Shown here one piece after another: positions 34,404 to 41,048 of a stretch of 64,000 bases of DNA. Source of the DNA: an uncultured SAR86 cluster bacterium (GTDB lineage: Bacteria; Pseudomonadota; Gammaproteobacteria; Magnimaribacterales; D2472); the NCBI GenBank assembly GCA_902602185.1, contig CACKPV010000002.1, forward strand, positions 124,001 through 188,000. Direction: 5' to 3'. The notes beneath the pieces are model-generated. The model worked only from the letters and a program-made list of their open reading frames with translations, had not been told where the DNA came from and ran no database searches. Every line of letters starts with the position of its first letter. Position 1 is the first letter of the stretch. Made by a program: the position numbers and the translations under genes.

Positions 34404-36929
34404 TTAATTGAGTCTTTTTGAGTAGAGTTCTTCTGAACTTATAACAGTATCCCATAAACCTATGCCCAAATTTTCTGGGTCATGTTTGGTAAATCCTTTG
34501 TAATGCAATGATGCATCTTCGTATCTTTTAAAAGACTCAACTGCTGAATTCATTTCAGTTGAATTAAATAGTCCCAAACTGCGAAGCAAGTCAAATTCTC
34601 CAACCGTTAGTGAAGTTACTTGCTTAAATAAACCTGGTTCTACTTTTGTAATCACATCTTCAAGGCACAACTCCCTAAAATCAGTTAAATACATGAATAT
34701 AGGAATTCTGGTTGCGAATTTTTGAAGTTTTTCTTGAATTTGTCTTCTTAAATTTCTTGTTTTTTTCTCCTCGTCAGAAAGTTCTTGCTTTTGTTTTTTC
34801 GTGAGTTCATTTTCTACAGAATCTTTCTTTAGTTTATTTATTTTTTCTGATTTGTTAATTATTTTTTCAATGTCGGTATTCAAGTTTCTAAAACCTTCAA
34901 TCTTCATGAGTTTTTCCATTGCTTCTGGATTTTGCATTAATCTTGCTAAAGTTGTGTTATCAACATGGACTAATCTTGCACTCTCAAACTTTTTTGCAAG
35001 TTGAGAACCAGAAGTTCCAACTGTGCCTATATCTAGGACTGCTCTTGCATTTACCTGGCCCATTGAGCTTCCATCAAAACAAAGAACCGGAAGAAATTTT
35101 ACAAATTTTCTAACTTTTATTTCTGGGTCAATAGGTTCCACATTTAATTTACAACTATATTCGGTAATAAGTCTTAGTGCTCTGTTTGGTGCAAAATCAA
35201 ATACATAACATTCATCTTTTATAATTTCTTCTTTGTTTGGTGAGTCTTGAACTCCAATAGTCCATGGTGATTGAACCCTAAAGGCAGTTTGGAAATAGGT
35301 TTCTGGAGAGGTTGTATTTCTTAACATGAATAAACCCGTCCATGGTTTTACAGTGACACCAGTGGTTAGTTTTCCACAAGATAGTGTAATAGTCTTCGTT
35401 CTTAAAGGGTTATCTGTCATCTTTTTTCTAACAGGAATGAGTGCCTTGGAACCAATACCTGCTTTTGTTCCAGCACAGGCAATAATTTCATAATCATGAT
35501 AAAAAGTATTTGCTCTTTGCATCATGAGATTTTTCATTGCATGACATGATGCAATAGATGGCATAAACCACAATGTATGAGTTAATAAATTCTTTACTGC
35601 AGCATGTTGAAATGGAAAATATTGACTATCTCCACCAACCTTAAGAGATGTATAAGCATTTTTTATGCCTGAACCTCGAATTAAATCCAACCACTGCTGA
35701 ACATGATTTTCATGTTTAAACCTTGCACCCTCACCGTTACCAGTTGCTTTGAAAAATTCATTTAAATCAAACTCATCATATTCTCCTGTATCAGTAATTT
35801 GCGAAATGGAGTTGGGCATTTTATAAGTCATCATTACCATCCTTGGTAAGGATGCATATGGATTATCCTCTCCAACCCATCTCTCTTTAGCATCTTGCTC
35901 ATCAGAATAAGCCCAATTAAAAATTTGCTCTTCTATAAATTCTCCAGATTCTATTGCTCTAAATGGAGTGCCACTTAGATATAAATAATGATTAGTTTTC
36001 AGAGGAGAAATGCTTTCATCCCAAATTTTTTGTGAATCTGTATAACCTTCTTCTTTTCTAATTTCTTCGTTTTCTTTTTTTAAATTGTCATCTACAGATG
36101 AAAGGATTCCTTTTGAATTTTCATTCCAAGCACCATAATGATATTCATCTAAAATAATGCAGTCCCAGTTTATTTTATGAGCCCATTCATTTTTGACTTT
36201 AATTCCACCTGCTTTACTTTTTCCTAAAAAATCTTGAAAGGATGCAAAACATACATATGGTTTATCCACAGAAACATCTTGATTGGTTTCTGTCTTGCCT
36301 TGGATAAATTGCCAATTTTTAAAATCTATATGTGTTAATAAATCCTCTTTCCATGACTCCTCAACTGCGGGTTTAAAAGTTAAAACAAGCACTCGTTTCC
36401 AATCCATTTCTTGAGCAAGTTTGTATGCAGAAAAAGTTTTCCCAAATCGCATTTTGCAATTCCATAAAAAGTGTGGAGTTTTTTTCTCAGTTGCTTTGTA
36501 AGACTTAAAGTATTTGGATGTAATATCTACTGCTTCTTTTTGTTCTGGTCTTAGAGAGAAGTTATGCTCTCTTTCAGGGTTCATTGATTCTTTGTTTTTT
36601 GCAGCAATGATTGCTGCTTTTAATTCACCTGGATTACATCTAAACCATTCATAACCAACTTTCTCGTATCCATTCTTTTCTAAAATTTTATGAACTAAAT
36701 GGTCTTTAAAAAAAGTACCATCATTTCTCATCGATGATTCTTCAACTAAAACCTCATATCTCTTAATTCCCTCTGGACCGGCAGTTGGAAAATGTTCTTT
36801 CATTCTTTCCTCAACGCTTCTTTCGGTATATCCAACTCTGATAAGTCCTTCGTATTCTTTAGATAATTCTGTATATCCATAAATCTTTGGTGAATGGTTA
36901 GAACGACTTGGAAAGAAGCCCTGAGACAT
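34404..36929 (-). CDS. GIY-YIG nuclease / SF2 helicase fusion (predicted restriction subunit)
   Basis: The 841-residue protein fuses two activities. Residues 15-100 form a T5orf172/MUG113-like GIY-YIG nuclease domain: IYGYTE, then IRVGYTERSVEERMKEHF with the catalytic Arg region, and YEWFRC near 93-98 with the likely Glu. Residues 125-570 are a superfamily-2 DEAD-like helicase with Walker A variant MRFGKT (160-165), motif II DEYH (261-264), motif III SGTPFRA (319-325), motif V TTGVTV (522-527) and motif VI QTAFRVQSP (547-555). A Lys/Glu-rich, probably coiled-coil stretch lies near 680-740. The start ATG shares one base with the methylase stop (TAATG). A translocating nuclease guided by the adjacent methylase's site choice is the natural reading; the activity is inferred. 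Confidence 0.85.
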   Translation of the reverse strand: MSQGFFPSRSNHSPKIYGYTELSKEYEGLIRVGYTERSVEERMKEHFPTAGPEGIKRYEVLVEESSMRNDGTFFKDHLVHKILEKNGYEKVGYEWFRCNPGELKAAIIAAKNKESMNPEREHNFSLRPEQKEAVDITSKYFKSYKATEKKTPHFLWNCKMRFGKTFSAYKLAQEMDWKRVLVLTFKPAVEESWKEDLLTHIDFKNWQFIQGKTETNQDVSVDKPYVCFASFQDFLGKSKAGGIKVKNEWAHKINWDCIILDEYHYGAWNENSKGILSSVDDNLKKENEEIRKEEGYTDSQKIWDESISPLKTNHYLYLSGTPFRAIESGEFIEEQIFNWAYSDEQDAKERWVGEDNPYASLPRMVMMTYKMPNSISQITDTGEYDEFDLNEFFKATGNGEGARFKHENHVQQWLDLIRGSGIKNAYTSLKVGGDSQYFPFQHAAVKNLLTHTLWFMPSIASCHAMKNLMMQRANTFYHDYEIIACAGTKAGIGSKALIPVRKKMTDNPLRTKTITLSCGKLTTGVTVKPWTGLFMLRNTTSPETYFQTAFRVQSPWTIGVQDSPNKEEIIKDECYVFDFAPNRALRLITEYSCKLNVEPIDPEIKVRKFVKFLPVLCFDGSSMGQVNARAVLDIGTVGTSGSQLAKKFESARLVHVDNTTLARLMQNPEAMEKLMKIEGFRNLNTDIEKIINKSEKINKLKKDSVENELTKKQKQELSDEEKKTRNLRRQIQEKLQKFATRIPIFMYLTDFRELCLEDVITKVEPGLFKQVTSLTVGEFDLLRSLGLFNSTEMNSAVESFKRYEDASLHYKGFTKHDPENLGIGLWDTVISSEELYSKRLN

Positions 36930-38425
36930 TAGTAAACCTTTATAGTAGTTTCAATTTCATTTATTTCTTCTTTTGAGAGTTTAAATATTGAATAAAGTTT
37001 TTCATCAGTAACATCGTAATTATCTAGTTTTGGAACGAATCTAAACTTTTCCATTGTAAATGAGATGCCAGACGTTGCTTGAGACAATAAATATCTAAAA
37101 AATTTTGTTCTCATATAGTTCAAGAAATTTTCAGTAATTTTTTCATTTTTAAATGGTCCAACCATCAAATATGAATCAGTGCATATTTGTTTAGGAGGCA
37201 ATATCATAGATGTTGATAGCACTCTATATTGACCAGATTTATCTGGTTGTCCGGCATGCTCACTTGTTCGGGCACTAATCATAATTTTATGCATATCAAC
37301 AAAATCTTTTCCTTTGCGAATATCTAATTGATTTACATACCCTATACCTTGGCTATGATGCAACTGAACACTTTTATTTGTTTTGTCTTCACTGCCTCTG
37401 TCCTTTGTTACAAATCCAAAAACATTTCTTGGTTTTATAAACTCCTCAACTGATTCAAAATCATTTGCGATTACTTTATTAACAATATCAATGCCAATAT
37501 TATTTCTAATAAAGATTGGAAACTCATTTAATCTTCGGGTTCTAGAAGTTTGTTTTCCATCTTTGGTATTAACTACCTCGCATGGTCCGTCATAATCTCT
37601 TTCCCATAAAAAATAATTAACACCGCCACCTAAACTTACTCCAGGAAAACACTCTTTTGCATTAATAAAGTCATTCAAATATTTGACTCTAGTATCTGAA
37701 AGCATTTCATCTCTAAAGTCATTAAGCCCCTTTCCACCAGCAAACCATCTGGAGGGAATAATCATCGAAATGAACCTTGGTTTTAGTTTCTTTGCTGCTG
37801 CAACAAACTTATGATAAATAGGTATAGCGCTTGCTCCATGACCACCATCCTTCATTTGATATGGTGGATTGCCAATAATTACATCAAATTTCATATTAAA
37901 TAATTCCTCCGGTTTATCCTCATGAATAAAGGAGTATGCATATGATTCTAACCCCTTTTCTCTTTGGTGTATGTCTCTGCTTGCACCGCAGTATTTACAT
38001 TTTTTTCCATCTGCATAAAAATGCTCTGATTCAAAGTACTTTAAATTGCCCTCATCATCATCAAAATCAACAATTGAATATTTCCCACCTACATTCTTGG
38101 AACAATAAAGAGTTCTTCTAGATATTTGCGAGGTAAGTCTTGTTGTTGCAATGCCAAAGACTTGATTTTTTAGAATATGTTCTAGTCTTTGTTTTATATC
38201 AGGAATCTTGTTTTCTAGTCCGTCCAGCAATCTTTTGTTTATTTCTCTTAAGAAAACTCCTGATTTAGAAACAGGGTCTAAAAATGTTGCTGAGTCATCA
38301 CTCCATATCTCTTTTGGAAGTTGGTCAAGCATTTGATTTGCTACATCTGGAGGAGTAAATACTTCATCACTGCTTAAGTCTGCGAGACAAGTAAGAATAT
38401 CTGGATTATGAGGGATATTCAGCAT
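36929..38425 (-). CDS. Eco57I-type N6-adenine DNA methyltransferase (modification/specificity subunit)
   Basis: The 498-residue protein has motif X EVFTPPDVANQML (21-33), a motif I variant FLDPVSKSGVFLRE (48-61) for SAM binding, a CKYCGA zinc-knuckle-like segment (Cys 143 and 146), and the adenine-methylase catalytic NPPY (186-189) in FDVIIGNPPYQMKDGGHG. PSRWFAGGKGL and GVSLGGGVNYFLWERD follow, then a long C-terminal region that likely recognises DNA. Eco57I-like methylases of this exact motif set recur in bacteria, to my recollection often beside a GIY-YIG/helicase gene, but I know of no experimental study of the module. It overlaps the small upstream subunit by 7 bp and the helicase by 1 bp. 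Confidence 0.87.
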   Translation of the reverse strand: MLNIPHNPDILTCLADLSSDEVFTPPDVANQMLDQLPKEIWSDDSATFLDPVSKSGVFLREINKRLLDGLENKIPDIKQRLEHILKNQVFGIATTRLTSQISRRTLYCSKNVGGKYSIVDFDDDEGNLKYFESEHFYADGKKCKYCGASRDIHQREKGLESYAYSFIHEDKPEELFNMKFDVIIGNPPYQMKDGGHGASAIPIYHKFVAAAKKLKPRFISMIIPSRWFAGGKGLNDFRDEMLSDTRVKYLNDFINAKECFPGVSLGGGVNYFLWERDYDGPCEVVNTKDGKQTSRTRRLNEFPIFIRNNIGIDIVNKVIANDFESVEEFIKPRNVFGFVTKDRGSEDKTNKSVQLHHSQGIGYVNQLDIRKGKDFVDMHKIMISARTSEHAGQPDKSGQYRVLSTSMILPPKQICTDSYLMVGPFKNEKITENFLNYMRTKFFRYLLSQATSGISFTMEKFRFVPKLDNYDVTDEKLYSIFKLSKEEINEIETTIKVY

Positions 38426-39063
38426 GAATTATGTGCCTCATCATAGTTAACAAGTTTGTAATCTTTGATAGGTGAAGGGATATGAACTTCGTCTCCCATA
38501 TCAGAAAATAAAGCTACCTTATCAAATGGGGGATATGCAAGTAAATCTGAAAGTGTGAAGTCTCTTCTTTTAAGTTTGTTGTTTATAATTGCCCATTCAC
38601 AAAAAGTGACTGGATTCTCACTATCAACTTCCTTTAGGGTGAGTGCATCACCATGAATAATATTTTTGTCGATAATAAATTTAATAGACTTAATTAAATT
38701 TTCATTGGAGTATTCTTTAAAATATTTTTCATATACCTCAATAAATCTATTAAATAGTCTTTCTCTTGCAGACTGAGCATTGTCTTCAAGAATATCCACC
38801 CCATAAATTGAACCAACAACAACTATAGAATTTCTTTCAAACTCATACTGATTTTTTTTATATTTTTTTACAAGAATATCTAATTTTCTGTTTAATACTT
38901 CAATTAAAAAGTTTCCATCTCCACATGCTGGTTCCAGAAACCTTGAATCAAGTCTTTCGGTCTCTTGTTTGACTAAATCTAGCATTGCATTAACCTCTCT
39001 TTCTGAGGTATTGACCTCACCGAAGTCTGCAACTCTTTCTTTTGATTTAACTTGATTACTCAT
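38419..39063 (-). CDS. Small N6-adenine methylase-like SAM-binding subunit
   Basis: The 214-residue protein contains a good SAM-binding motif I (FLEPACGDGNFLIEVL, residues 42-57), preceded by ERVADFGEVNTSEREVNAML resembling motif X, and a motif II-like IYGVDILEDN (86-95) and IHGDALTL (136-143). No NPPY/DPPY catalytic tetrapeptide is present; the nearest is AYPPF at 176-180. It may bind SAM or activate the larger methylase without methylating DNA itself. It is the first gene of the operon. Its ATG has no Shine-Dalgarno sequence and lies 7 bp from a CATAAT-like -10, which suggests a leaderless mRNA. The last residues (YDEAHNSC) overlap the next gene. Confidence 0.8.
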   Translation of the reverse strand: MSNQVKSKERVADFGEVNTSEREVNAMLDLVKQETERLDSRFLEPACGDGNFLIEVLNRKLDILVKKYKKNQYEFERNSIVVVGSIYGVDILEDNAQSARERLFNRFIEVYEKYFKEYSNENLIKSIKFIIDKNIIHGDALTLKEVDSENPVTFCEWAIINNKLKRRDFTLSDLLAYPPFDKVALFSDMGDEVHIPSPIKDYKLVNYDEAHNSC

Positions 39064-39070
39064 TGATTCA

Positions 39071-39100
39071 ATTATGCCATTAAATAAATTTTGGCATAAT
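39071..39100. promoter_or_regulatory. Palindromic divergent promoter/operator of the island
   Basis: A perfect 9-bp inverted repeat, ATTATGCCA (39071-39079) and TGGCATAAT (39092-39100), is separated by 12 bases of A/T. Each arm contains a CATAAT -10-like box reading outward: one lies 7 bp from the methylase-operon ATG (39063) and the other 6 bp from the micro-frame ATG (39107). The right arm and the start that follows recur at 39923-39956, upstream of the lipoprotein gene. It may be a symmetric promoter, an operator for an unseen regulator, or both. Confidence 0.5.
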
Positions 39101-39119
39101 AAATATATGAAAAAGTTAG
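39086..39119 (+). repeat. 34-bp gene-start repeat, copy 1 (copy 2 at 39923-39956)
   Basis: The segment from AAATTTTGGCATAAT through ATGAAAAAGTTAG is present at 39086-39119 and 39923-39956, differing at one position (A/G at 39101/39938). It covers a -10-like box, the start codon and the first four codons of two lipoprotein-like frames. One copy lies inside the island and one just outside, with attR between them. Confidence 0.8.
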
Positions 39120-39166
39120 CATTGTTAGTCTCTTTATTTATTATTGTTGGATGTGGGCAATCATGA
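39107..39166 (+). CDS. Putative 19-residue micro-lipoprotein or truncated gene start
   Basis: A short frame encodes MKKLALLVSLFIIVGCGQS and stops. It is all signal peptide with a lipobox (IVGC) and three residues after the Cys, like entericidin-size lipoproteins. Its first 13 bases and the 21 before them match the start of the lipoprotein gene at 39944 with one mismatch. It could be a real lipopeptide made from a leaderless transcript, or the remnant 5' end of a copied gene. Confidence 0.35.
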   Translation: MKKLALLVSLFIIVGCGQS

Positions 39167-39200
39167 AGAAGACTTTAGAAGATCTTTAAATTAAACAAAT

Positions 39201-39226
39201 TATGAAAAATATACTTTTAATGATTT
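39201..39226 (+). repeat. 26-bp gene-start repeat, copy 1 (copy 2 at 42140-42165)
   Basis: The 26 bases TATGAAAAATATACTTTTAA plus TGATTT occur identically at 39201-39226 and 42140-42165. In the second copy they encode the start of the exported repeat protein (MKNILLMI). Here they open a frame of 24 codons that leads nowhere recognisable. This looks like a displaced gene-start fragment. Confidence 0.6.
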
Positions 39227-39246
39227 TAGAAGTTAGACATACTTTG

Positions 39247-39283
39247 CAATATTTATGCACAGTCGTGCACATTTAGAATATTG
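39247..39283. repeat. Imperfect inverted repeat upstream of the island's exported-protein gene
   Basis: Nested arms CAATATT (39247-39253) with AATATTG (39277-39283) enclose TGCAC (39256-39260) and GTGCA (39265-39269). The structure sits in a 295-bp gene-poor stretch (39064-39358) that otherwise holds the palindromic promoter, the micro-frame and a gene-start fragment. It could be a regulator or recombinase binding site; there is no T-run to make it a terminator. Confidence 0.4.
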
Positions 39284-39358
39284 TGCAAAAATATTTAATT
39301 GAGAGATCTATCATAAAAAGATAAACTCAGTATTTAGCAAAAAAAATGGAGATTAATT

Positions 39359-39727
39359 ATGAAAAAATTATTTTTAACTTTTGCAATCATTCCTATTAGT
39401 TTGTTTTCAGATGATATTTACTTGAAGTGCGAAACTGATCAAGATTTTGTTGAATCATTGCAAATGCAAGAAACCTACGAACTAACAATTAATATGGATA
39501 GCAAAATTGCTGATGTGTCATCTTTAAGTCCAAAATTGTCTGGTAAAATAAGAATTGGAGTCCAACCTGAAGAAATTGTAGTGAATGGTTATATTCCGAG
39601 TATATTTGGTACTCCATATCTTGTTGATTTTAAAATTAATAGAAAAGACCTTGAAATGAAATCAAGTTTTTTAGGTTATAAGATTGGTCAATGCTCTAAA
39701 GTAGAAATTGAAGACAATGTCTTTTAA
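39359..39727 (+). CDS. Small exported protein of unknown function (island cargo)
   Basis: I do not recognise this 122-residue protein. It starts MKKLFLTFAIIPISLFS, a standard signal peptide with probable cleavage near FSDD. The mature part is about 105 residues, mainly predicted beta-strand, with two Cys (YLKCET and GQCSKV) that could form a disulfide linking the two ends. It has repeated polar/hydrophobic alternation (LTINMDSKIADV, VDFKINRKDLEM). A GGAG-type site lies 7 bases before the ATG. It is the last gene before attR. Confidence 0.7.
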   Translation: MKKLFLTFAIIPISLFSDDIYLKCETDQDFVESLQMQETYELTINMDSKIADVSSLSPKLSGKIRIGVQPEEIVVNGYIPSIFGTPYLVDFKINRKDLEMKSSFLGYKIGQCSKVEIEDNVF

Positions 39728-39830
39728 TTAAAAGTTTCCATAAAAAAAATTTTATTATTTTTTCTAATTTTACGAAGGACTTCGAGCAAGACTTTTTTTA
39801 AATTTATTATCTTGCTTGATTTTAAGAATA

Positions 39831-39877
39831 ACTGAAAATCCTTGTGTCGGTGGTTCGATCCCACCTCTGGGCACCAT
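39831..39877 (+). repeat. attR: partial tRNA-Phe copy, right direct repeat of the island
   Basis: Forty-seven bases are identical to 34294-34340. They include the anticodon loop, T-arm, 3' acceptor strand and CCA, but the 5' half of the tRNA is missing, so this is not a functional gene. Just before it lie an AGCAAGA/TCTTGCT inverted repeat (39785-39791, 39810-39816) and a CGAAGGACTTCG palindrome, possible recombinase arm sites. Confidence 0.9.
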
Positions 39878-39943
39878 GCTTATTTAGTTTCTTAAGATTT
39901 AAGTCCAAATACAATATAAAAAAAATTTTGGCATAATGAATAT

Positions 39944-40414
39944 ATGAAAAAGTTAGTGATTCTTTGTGTGTTTTTTATCTTTTCATGCTCTGATAATAAA
40001 AATTTAGAACAAGTTAGTTATAGTGAATTTAAGCAAGAAGTATTAGCTGATCAAATTGCTGAGGTAACCTTTAAAAGTGATCAGACAACAATAATTGGTA
40101 TTCGTATTGATGGTACAAAGTTTGAAACCATGAAACCAATGTACATATCAGATGAAGTTTTAGAGAGTGCTCTTATAGAAAATGAGGTTGTTCAATCCTA
40201 TGAAGCTTTGGAGCAACCCTCTATAAAATTTCAACTATTGATTAATGCACTACCAATAATTTTAATAATAATAATTCCCCTTTTACTGCTTGCAATTTGG
40301 GCAGCGTATCTTGCATCCAATAGAAATCAATCAAAGGCATTGTGGTTTTTCTTAACTTTAATCTTCCCATTTGCCATAGTCATTATTGCTTTTAAAGATA
40401 AAGTGAAGAAATAA
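39944..40414 (+). CDS. Lipoprotein-like membrane protein with FtsH periplasmic (FtsH_ext-like) domain
   Basis: The 156-residue protein begins with a hydrophobic signal and a loose lipobox ending in Cys15 (IFSCSD). Residues 25-90 resemble the periplasmic domain of the FtsH protease: VSYSEFKQEVLADQIAEV, a TTIIGI strand, and DGTKFETMKP, close to the common DGTKF-x-T-x-x-P pattern. A transmembrane segment follows at 97-122 in the position of FtsH TM2, but instead of AAA and protease domains a second helix (131-150) and a short Lys tail end the protein. It might bind FtsH or its partners HflKC as a decoy or adaptor. That role is inference. The start region is shared with 39107. Confidence 0.65.
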   Translation: MKKLVILCVFFIFSCSDNKNLEQVSYSEFKQEVLADQIAEVTFKSDQTTIIGIRIDGTKFETMKPMYISDEVLESALIENEVVQSYEALEQPSIKFQLLINALPIILIIIIPLLLLAIWAAYLASNRNQSKALWFFLTLIFPFAIVIIAFKDKVKK

Positions 40415-40423
40415 TCCTCATTA

Positions 40424-40681
40424 TTATCTTTTTAAAGTTTTTAATAATTCTTCGACTTTGATATCAAAATTGTCATCACTCAAAGCATCTTTAACACATG
40501 CTTGTAGATGACTTTTTAAAATCTTGCCTTCTACAGAAGAGATAGCATTTTTAACAGCTTTGATTTGATTGAGAATGTCAATGCAGTATTTATCATCATC
40601 AATCATTTTAGCAATACCCCTTATTTGCCCTTCTATTCTATTGAGGTTAGCTAGTTGATCTTTATGACATGGATGGCTCAT
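40424..40681 (-). CDS. CsoR/FrmR-family metal-sensing transcriptional repressor
   Basis: The 85-residue all-helical protein shows LANLNRIEGQIRGIAKMID, KYCIDILNQIKAVKNAI and SHLQACVKDA. Cys33, His58 and Cys62 give the x-C-H-C pattern of Cu(I)-sensing CsoR, rather than the HCHH set of nickel/cobalt RcnR. The N terminus MSHPCHKDQ adds extra potential ligands. The ATG at 40681 is chosen because it overlaps the MerT-like stop as ATGA; longer readings add residues belonging to the other frame. As the last gene of the metal operon it likely represses it and releases DNA on metal binding. Confidence 0.85.
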   Translation of the reverse strand: MSHPCHKDQLANLNRIEGQIRGIAKMIDDDKYCIDILNQIKAVKNAISSVEGKILKSHLQACVKDALSDDNFDIKVEELLKTLKR

Positions 40682-41043
40682 AAAAAACTGGGGACAAGAT
40701 AAGTAAAAATTGTGGCAAAAATAAATAAGGCTGCAGAAGCATAGTAGATATATCTTGATCTTCTCCTGCTTCTCATGCATGCCTGACCAAGTTCTGGGTC
40801 GGCTGGACAAGGCATATGATAGGTTTTGTAATTTACGTAACCGGCGATGCCAAGCATTGTCAGGGCAAATAGAGATATGTATAACTTATATTGGGATAGC
40901 ACGATTAGAAATGGAAAAACGGTGATCAAACTTGCAAAGGAGGCACCTGCACCAACTGCAACAAATACTGCGGGTAAAGCACAACATATCAATGTGGATG
41001 ATGAGGCAAATAAAGACAAAAAATTAGCAGACTTGTCATTCAT
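40678..41043 (-). CDS. MerT-like metal transport membrane protein
   Basis: The 121-residue protein has three predicted transmembrane helices. The first carries adjacent cysteines (LICCALPAVFVAVGAGAS, Cys20-Cys21), the signature of MerT. A loop with a second Cys pair (CPADPELGQAC) lies between helices 2 and 3, again as in MerT. No mercuric reductase or MerR is present. The regulator beside it is CsoR-type, so copper or another soft metal is at least as likely as mercury. It is co-transcribed with the MerP-like gene (5 bp gap) and csoR (4-bp overlap). Confidence 0.8.
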   Translation of the reverse strand: MNDKSANFLSLFASSSTLICCALPAVFVAVGAGASFASLITVFPFLIVLSQYKLYISLFALTMLGIAGYVNYKTYHMPCPADPELGQACMRSRRRSRYIYYASAALFIFATIFTYLVPSFL

Positions 41044-41048
41044 GATAA

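Larger units (their letters stand above)
34341..39877. mobile_element. tRNA-Phe-integrated genomic island with restriction-modification cargo, no integrase
   Basis: The segment lies between two 47-bp copies of the tRNA-Phe 3' end, giving an inserted unit of 5,537 bp (34341-39877, counting one att copy). Cargo is a three-gene minus-strand operon (small methylase subunit, Eco57I-type methylase, GIY-YIG/SF2 helicase), a palindromic divergent promoter, a tiny lipoprotein-like frame and one exported protein. I find no integrase, excisionase, transposase, relaxase or replication gene. The element has either lost its recombinase or is moved in trans by a helper. Before insertion the tRNA gene would have been followed directly by the sequence now at 39878. 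Confidence 0.82.

Noticed and set aside
36929-39063. One methylase gene split by frameshift into 38419-39063 and 36929-38425
   Set aside because: Each protein has its own motif X-like and motif I-like region and a complete start, and the frames overlap by 7 bp. Two separate subunits fit better.
39202-39276. 24-codon frame starting MKNILLMI inside the island
   Set aside because: It shares only its first 25 bases with the 42141 gene and has no recognisable continuation, so it is treated as a gene-start fragment, not a gene.
39831-39877. Second tRNA-Phe gene
   Set aside because: Only the 3' half is present; the 5' acceptor strand and D-arm are missing. It is the right att repeat of the island.
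40682-40810. Longer reading of the CsoR gene from 40810
   Set aside because: The added residues arise from the MerT-like gene in another frame; the ATGA overlap at 40678-40681 gives the normal CsoR start.
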